From contig OY744520.1 of NCBI GenBank assembly GCA_963556195.1, positions 2,218,001 through 2,282,000 of the forward strand: a DNA stretch of 64,000 nucleotides, written 5' to 3'. Made by a program: the position numbers and the translations under genes. Under the pieces are notes generated by a model, which saw nothing but the letters and a program-made list of their open reading frames with translations, ran no database searches and was not told where the DNA came from. The stretch is from Sepiola atlantica. Lineage: Eukaryota; Mollusca; Cephalopoda; Sepiida; Sepiolidae. Within the stretch, counting starts at the first letter, position 1; each line of letters begins with the position of its first letter. Shown here one piece after another: positions 58,350-64,000 of the stretch.

Positions 58350-58514
58350 GCAATTAAAAAAAAAATCTAATTCAGAGTGCCCATTTTGGGTGAGATACAT
58401 TCTCCCCACATTAAAAATGGACATTTTACCTAACACTGCTCTCGTGGGAGGAAGTAAATGGGAACAACAACAGCAACATCAACAACAGCAGCAACAGCAA
58501 CAACAACAACAACT
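58350..58514 (+). mobile_element. U2-SINE-like repeat, 3-prime part with (CAA)n tail
   Basis: GAGTGCCCATTTTGGGTGAG, TTCTCCCCACATTAAAAATG, then CTCTCGTGGGAGGAAGTAAA match the copies at 30.5, 50.8 and 61.0 kb. The repeat ends directly in a (CAA/CAG)n tract (58,464-58,514). No U2-like head is recognisable upstream. Confidence 0.55.
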
Positions 58515-58609
58515 TTATTTAAAAAATAACAAATGCATGTATCTAATTATGAATGGATTTGAAAATATTAATTCATGTACTTAAAAATAAAAACAAATAT
58601 GAAAATGAA

Positions 58610-59400
58610 AGGCTGAGAGGATGATATCATGATGAACGAACTGCATACTCTGACCCCCACCAATGGTAGGGTTAATTCTTTGGAAGATGATATCATAACA
58701 AAATATGTTGTACACTAATCCCCTCCCCCATACACAAAACTGGTAATCCTGGGAAAATGGTACTGTGAGGAACGAATGTATAGTGTATGGCCTTCCCCCC
58801 TAAGAGGAGGTAATGTCTGGGAGGAATGTATCATGACAAATGAATATATACTACACAGAATTAAATAAGCATACACCGTTTTAATGTCACTATACTTAGA
58901 ATAGGTGGTAAAATTTTTTTGCATTTATTTATTTAGATAACCATGTCAAGTTTCATTGTCCACGTGAAATGCCTAAATTGGCTGGGAAAATATAGTCACC
59001 ATCTTTATAAACAAAGATGTATATGCTAGCTATGAAAGAATGATAACTTTCATAATTTTCTAGTTAAAAATTATTATAAACTTGAGTAATCGTTCTTCCT
59101 TAGCTAGTATTATGGTGACCAAACATATACTACACTGATCCCCCTCTAACAGATGATGATATTATGATAAATGAACATTACTTCCCTCCACCCAAAAATC
59201 AGGAAGTCATTCTTGCGTGGACGGTCTTATGAGAACAGAACCAATACTACACCCCTTCCCTTAAAAAGTATTCTGACTAAATTGAGTCTTGCTTTTTTTT
59301 TTCAATCTGAGAGGATTCCTTCCTTACGCACTCTTAAAAACGGAGGATGTGTTTCCTAGGAGGACAACAGAACCGACACTACGCTACAACGCTCATTAAA
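58610..59400. repeat. Decayed minisatellite, roughly 60-90 bp units
   Basis: The succession ATCATGA..AACGAAT..ATACTACACTGA..CCCCTCCC recurs about six times (C-runs near 58,652, 58,720, 58,793, 59,140, 59,195 and 59,252), interrupted by unrelated sequence at 58,900-59,090. Reverse-complement fragments occur at 42.75-42.89 kb. Confidence 0.55.
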
Positions 59401-59465
59401 AATATTCTAATTCAATCATTTTTTTATTTAAAAAATGCCAAGTCACCAACAAAATATTTTTATGG

Positions 59466-59508
59466 TTCCTTGGCCTTTTGGCTTAGATCAAAGTGTCGTA
59501 TCTGTTCT
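59466..59508 (+). repeat. U2 snRNA 5-prime-end homology
   Basis: TTGGCCTTTTGGCTTAGATC AAAGTGTCGTATCTGTTCT matches the first third of U2 snRNA (GGCCTTTTGGCTAAGATCAAGTGTAGTATCTGTTCT) with three or four differences. The branch-site-pairing GTAGTA has become GTCGTA, and the rest of U2 (Sm site, 3-prime stems) is absent. It is therefore a pseudogene or a SINE head, not a U2 gene. Confidence 0.75.
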
Positions 59509-59529
59509 CGACATCACCGCGATGATTGA

Positions 59530-60045
59530 CACTTTACTAAAGCCAGAAGTGAATTATCTCCTTAGAAAATGAAATTCTAAATAAGTTTTTAAACGCTATC
59601 ATTTTTTAAATAACATGTCTTTATCTTATTTTATTTATAATTATTATAATACTATGATCGGTAATACGATTGCGTATGTAGAAGAACATTTGACAATACA
59701 AAGAAGAAAGGTATATTACAGAATATTAATTTATTAAAAACTTAAAAATAAATAAATATAAAAATGAGCCAAATCCAGATTCATTTGAGTGAGTTGGAGA
59801 TGCGTATATATACGGTGTTTCACATATTCTTATATCATTTAAGTAAATAAGCCTAATGTGTTTTGATGTTAAGATAGATGGAAAACACTTTCGCATTTAT
59901 TCATTCAGAAGCTGGACAATAAAATAAATAGATAATTCTAAGATCTCACCATGTATTGTTTACTTTTGTTCTCTCCAACTTCTCATCAATCCGACTCTCT
60001 ACCTTTATTACAATTCCCAGAAATGCTCCAAGCAAACTACCATTC
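59530..60045. other. No gene recognised
   Basis: AT-rich sequence. Confidence 0.4.
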
Positions 60046-60047
60046 TC

Positions 60048-60065
60048 TCTCTTTCTCTCTCTCTC

Positions 60066-60116
<51 letters not shown>
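60048..60116. repeat. (CT)n-(AT)n microsatellite
   Basis: A CTCTTTCTCTCTCTCT run leading into TTTATTTATATAT and pure AT. Confidence 0.95.
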
Positions 60117-60118
<2 letters not shown>

Positions 60119-60354
60119 CATTTCAGCCCCTCCCCCACCGTCTCCCCCATACTAGCTCAGTAGGTATGAAAGTGAAAAAGAAAAAGAAAATCGATAGAAA
60201 TACAAAAAGAAGAATAAGAAACAAAGAAGAATATATCACCCACTTGTCATATTTCAACGTCACTTAAAGTCTTCTCATATGGTCCAATCGGATCATCCTT
60301 TCCTCATGCCATGTGTGTGCCTTTCAAAATAAAATTATTTCCAATTCTTCACTT

Positions 60355-60400
60355 TTTCTAAAGACGTTCGCCAACACGAACGAAACCGGTAAAATCTCTT
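60355..60400 (+). repeat. Stem-GAAAC motif, hammerhead look-alike
   Basis: CTAAAGA is followed by a perfect stem CGTTCG/CGAACG and AAACCGG. The first core block deviates (CTAAAGA in place of CTGANGA), so it is listed only as a relic of the same repeat style. Confidence 0.3.
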
Positions 60401-60505
60401 GTCTTGGTTTTTTTCCTGCACTTTAACATGTTTTCCGTTTGTCATTTTTTCACACATTTTGTCCACCACAGCATTTTATTTTCATGAATTATCGTGTACC
60501 TTACC

Positions 60506-60508
<3 letters not shown>

Positions 60509-60574
<66 letters not shown>

Positions 60575-60592
60575 GTGAGAGAGAGAGAGAAA
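60509..60592. repeat. (AT)n-(GA)n microsatellite
   Basis: An AT run to 60,543 followed by a GA run with GTGAGTGA interruption. Confidence 0.95.
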
Positions 60593-60902
60593 GAGGGTAG
60601 TGCAGTATTAGTGCAGTTTACTATTTATAAATATATATACATACTGAGCGTCCCAACACATTGAATACGGCAACTGCGAAACCTCTTACATTTGTATCAC
60701 AGTCAGACCACTCAACATCCGCATTAAAGATCACCCCAAAACGCAGGTTTCATATTTTAGAAAAAATCATTCTATATGTAAACATGTAAATAAAAATATA
60801 ACTCTCAATGTCGAGGCTACTAACTAAAATTAGAGCCAGACTCAACCCACAACTAAACAACAGATTTAGAACTCGAAACAAAGTTAACCATTTAAACAGC
60901 TG

Positions 60903-61084
60903 TTTCTTGACCTTTTGACCTGAAGCGCGGAATGTTATCTGTTCTTGTGCTGCACTTTATCTTTGCTGTCTTCAGCAGTTTTTATATTTTCCCAACTCAG
61001 AGAGCCCCTTTTAGTGTCTGGATTTTCCTCACATTAAAAACCAAATTTGTGTCAAACTTTGTGGGAAAACAAGTAAATATGGAC
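60903..61084 (+). mobile_element. U2-snRNA-headed SINE-like repeat, copy 2
   Basis: The head TTTCTTGACCTTTTGACCTG, AAGCGCGGAATGTTATCTGT, TCTTGTG aligns with U2 TTCTCGGCCTTTTGGCTAAGATCAAGTGTAGTATCTGTTCTTAT shown here only in part. It is clearly more decayed than at 59.47 kb, but CCTTTTG and TATCTGTTCTT are intact. The body has GAGAGCCCCTTTTAGTGTCT, TTCCTCACATTAAAAAC and AAACAAGTAAATATGGAC, matching copy 1 at 50.8 kb in the same order and spacing. Confidence 0.6.
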
Positions 61085-61209
61085 ACACATGCACACGCAT
61101 ACCACATGTATGTTCAATTTCGAATAAATTATTACCAGTTTCACACCCGTGACGAAATTGTGAAAATAAGCGTTTCAACCAACAGTTACATACTGCGTCT
61201 TCATTAAAG

Positions 61210-62785
61210 ACAGGTGTCGATTTCAAATGACATATCCAAGACCAACAAATACGCCAACAAAAATAAAACTTCCGTCACAATTCTTTCATTTTCCTTCGGC
61301 GAAATTATGTACCTCGAAATATTGGTCATTTTAAATATGCAAATAAATACGTAATTAATAAATTACGAATAAAAGATTCTGACAAACTTTAACCAACATA
61401 TTCTTTATATTTATTTTTATTTTGTCTTTCCTTGGTGCTTTCGGTCAATATTTCCTTCAGAATGAACTGTTAATTGAATAACGGAAATGTTTTTTTAACT
61501 TAATAGATTAAGTTACAATTATCGCAACAGCTAAAGTGATCTCTGCTGGAAACATGACTTGAGTTGCAACTCGCATCCACACTTTTGAATCCGTGCAGAT
61601 ATCAGACATAATGGATTTGTATAATAAATTAATTCAAAAATATTCCCAAGAACATTTTAATGTAATGGTTTCTTAGAATGTTGTCGTCACGCCATGTTCA
61701 TGAATATTCATGAATTTTATGATAAACGTCAACTTCATCAGTTGATTGGATACCGATGGAAATAGAATCTAGAACTCAAAAACATTTGCATAAACAAGAA
61801 ACACGTTTTTCTTACTCTCAGCAAATGAGAGTGTATGCAGTGTCCGAATGATGGTCACTTTCAATCGTGAGTATTACTTTTGTATGTTTATGTGAAAAGA
61901 CAAAGATATGTTATCGTGTGTATAATGCAATTGTATTTTGTAGTCAGATCAAAAATAGTTTACGGCTTTTATATGTCTATGAGAATATACGGTCTTTATG
62001 CAAAAATGCTTGTGATGATTTCATTTGCAGAAATATCAACATCAGTCGGGCTTGTGGACTGTTTGGTTTCTCTTGTCCTCGACCACTGACTGGTCTGTTT
62101 AAATGACTGGTGGTAGTACATTTTCTGTGGCCTTGTTGAAATTCTTTCAGCAGAAAAAAATCGGTTCGCAGGACGAATTTATTTGGGTCGCACAAAATTG
62201 ACTTTTTTTGCAGACGTATTATTAAACAAGTCACGTGACTGCGCAGTTTTACAATTTCTCTACATACTGCTTGAAACAGATGTTTTTACAAAAATGTGAA
62301 TACCAGCTTTTTCCGGTAGAATTCTGAGTCGTAACTTGTGGGCATAATCGATTCATACATATTTTAGAAGTGGAGTTTTCTGTTATAATTCTATAAATAC
62401 GTGAAACCGTCAATGTACACAAATATTCAACATGCATTATATTTTTATTCAAAAAACATTACCGTAAAAAAACAATACACACGATGAAACCGGGTGCATA
62501 TTGGTCGAAACATAATAGATAAAAAAATCTTGATATTGATGGCGATGTATTTGAAAAATACATTTCTGTTTTTACTTGCGATGCAGATTAAATTTGCATA
62601 TTGGCATGTTCCCTCTGCAAAGACTCCCTGCTTTATGTTGTGACTCCACGTTTAGTATTCCCAGTCGGTTTATTTCTTTACTATATGCATTAATTATTTC
62701 CAGTCGGTACAAGTCGAAAGTCAGTACCAATCTGCAAATACATAGAACATTGAGTCTTGGGTCCCCGTTGTGATTTGGCCAGCGA
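61210..62785. other. No gene recognised
   Basis: AT-rich sequence. Frames of 65-85 codons at 61.9-62.2 kb overlap on both strands and have no recognised content. Confidence 0.45.
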
Positions 62786-62789
62786 TGGC

Positions 62790-62875
62790 AGGTCGAATTC
62801 TAATTCAGATGAGTTCTGTCTATTCTATAGCATCAGTTCACTATGGATGTTGGAATACCTTCATACACATTTACG
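62790..62875 (+). repeat. Dispersed repeat Y, copy 2
   Basis: GGTCGAATTC..TTCTGTCTATTCTATAGCATCAGTTCACTATGGATGTTGG aligns with 51,020-51,105; the most exact block is TCACTATGGATGTTGG. Confidence 0.5.
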
Positions 62876-62879
62876 TCGT

Positions 62880-63835
62880 TTTTTTACTAATGCCATTTCA
62901 ATCATGGGTATTAATGTGGTTGACATAAACTGATTTACTCAAGATCAATATTGCCTGCGGGAATTGTAACGATCTTAAACAGAATAGTAGTGTTAATACA
63001 CCGTTATTTGTATATCTAAACAAGTAGACGAAAGTTGATCTTTTCCAAAAGTTAATTTAATCACATAAATTTTAGCTAAAAAGTTATTAACCAGACTTTA
63101 TATTATGAAAAACGCTCGGTGTTACTGTAAACATTTGAGTAGGTAATACTATTAAATAAACGGATACTTTAATAAATGTGGATGTTAATAAATAAATAAA
63201 CAACAAAGTGAAAAATAAGATCCATCCAAACGATGTCTATATAGCCTATGTAACTGGCGTCGATACATAATATCACTGTCTCACACCTCATGAGAATATG
63301 TCTAATGTTTCTTGAATTAGAATATGTATATACATACATGTATGTATACGTAGATATATTATTTTCTTTCATGATACGCAATTAATTAATTTTGAAGATA
63401 GTTTATGTCATAGGTTTTCATCTTTTATTCTCAATATAGATATTTGCTTATCATTGGGATTCATGAGTTATGTCTGAACATCATTGTTATTGATCGTTAT
63501 CAGCATCCCGTCCGGACGGGTTGAGAATACCAGCTATCGTAAATTTGGAAATGGTAGTGTCTGTAACAAGACACTTTTTTTAATACACTCGAAAAGGTTC
63601 GAATTCAACTGCATTCCCTTTTAGCTATGGATGAACTATTATAGACTAGCTTATCAAGCCTTTGTAGAGCAACTAGTCTGTAAGATTCCAGAATTTCTTC
63701 TGGTCATCTGTGATAGTTCCTTACCACTGGATTGATTCAGTTGCGGATCACGAGAAGTGCGATTAGAGATTAGAAAATACTTGCATCCTTCGCCTTCAAA
63801 TTTCATGTCGTATTTGATCTTCTCGAAACAGACTA
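62880..63835. other. No gene recognised
   Basis: AT-rich sequence with TATGTATA-type low complexity near 63,325. Confidence 0.4.
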
Positions 63836-63836
63836 A

Positions 63837-63952
<116 letters not shown>

Positions 63953-64000
63953 TAGCGGAACCCGTGTAAATTACACGAAATCGTGTTTTCAATACGGGTC

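Noticed and set aside
59466..59508. Functional U2 snRNA gene
   Set aside because: Only about 43 of some 190 nucleotides match, the branch-recognition bases are changed, and the Sm site and 3-prime stems are missing.

Overview
This is AT-rich nuclear DNA from a metazoan and is almost entirely repetitive. No host protein-coding gene, rRNA or canonical tRNA gene can be supported. Long (AT)n and (ATT)n microsatellites, several non-LTR retrotransposon (LINE) relics, a Ty3/gypsy element with a short LTR, tRNA-derived short repeats and many CTGANGA-stem-GAAA repeats fit an invertebrate. A mollusc, most likely a coleoid cephalopod such as an octopus, is my best inference, but no host gene confirms it.

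Layout. 0-10 kb: mostly featureless AT-rich DNA, with a 60-bp tandem duplication and the first copy of a dispersed repeat. 10-13 kb: the second copy of that repeat, then a cluster of LINE 3-prime ends, each on the minus strand and usually ending in an (ATT)n tail, then old copies of a satellite-like repeat. 13.9-15.1 kb: a 400-bp (AT)n tract followed by a 650-bp near-perfect inverted repeat. Each arm of it holds a hammerhead-ribozyme-like sequence. 16.4-18.3 kb: LINE reverse-transcriptase relic (family A). 21.5-22.7 kb: LINE C-terminal relics. 23.9-26.9 kb: two decayed minisatellites in inverted orientation. 30-36.6 kb: a short-repeat fragment and a second family A LINE relic (endonuclease plus start of RT). 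36.9-39.1 kb: (AT)n tracts alternating with a second inverted repeat and a hammerhead-like repeat. 40.8-41.2 kb: MITE-like element. 42.9-44.1 kb: third family A LINE. 44.1-49.7 kb: a Ty3/gypsy element with two LTRs and a 5-bp target duplication, nested in an older LINE copy. 50.0-50.6 kb: a clean 49-bp tandem array. 50.7-63 kb: short interspersed repeats whose 5-prime part resembles U2 snRNA, a tRNA-derived SINE on the minus strand, a 110-nt hairpin, and a decayed minisatellite.

Nothing here works as an operon or pathway. The coding sequences recognised are retrotransposon pol relics broken by stops and frameshifts. The points most worth following up are the three-stem hammerhead cores at 14.5, 14.9 and 39.0 kb, the U2-headed SINE-like family, the inverted minisatellite pair, and the datable nesting of LINE and gypsy insertions. 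All alignments were done by eye; no database or folding program was used.
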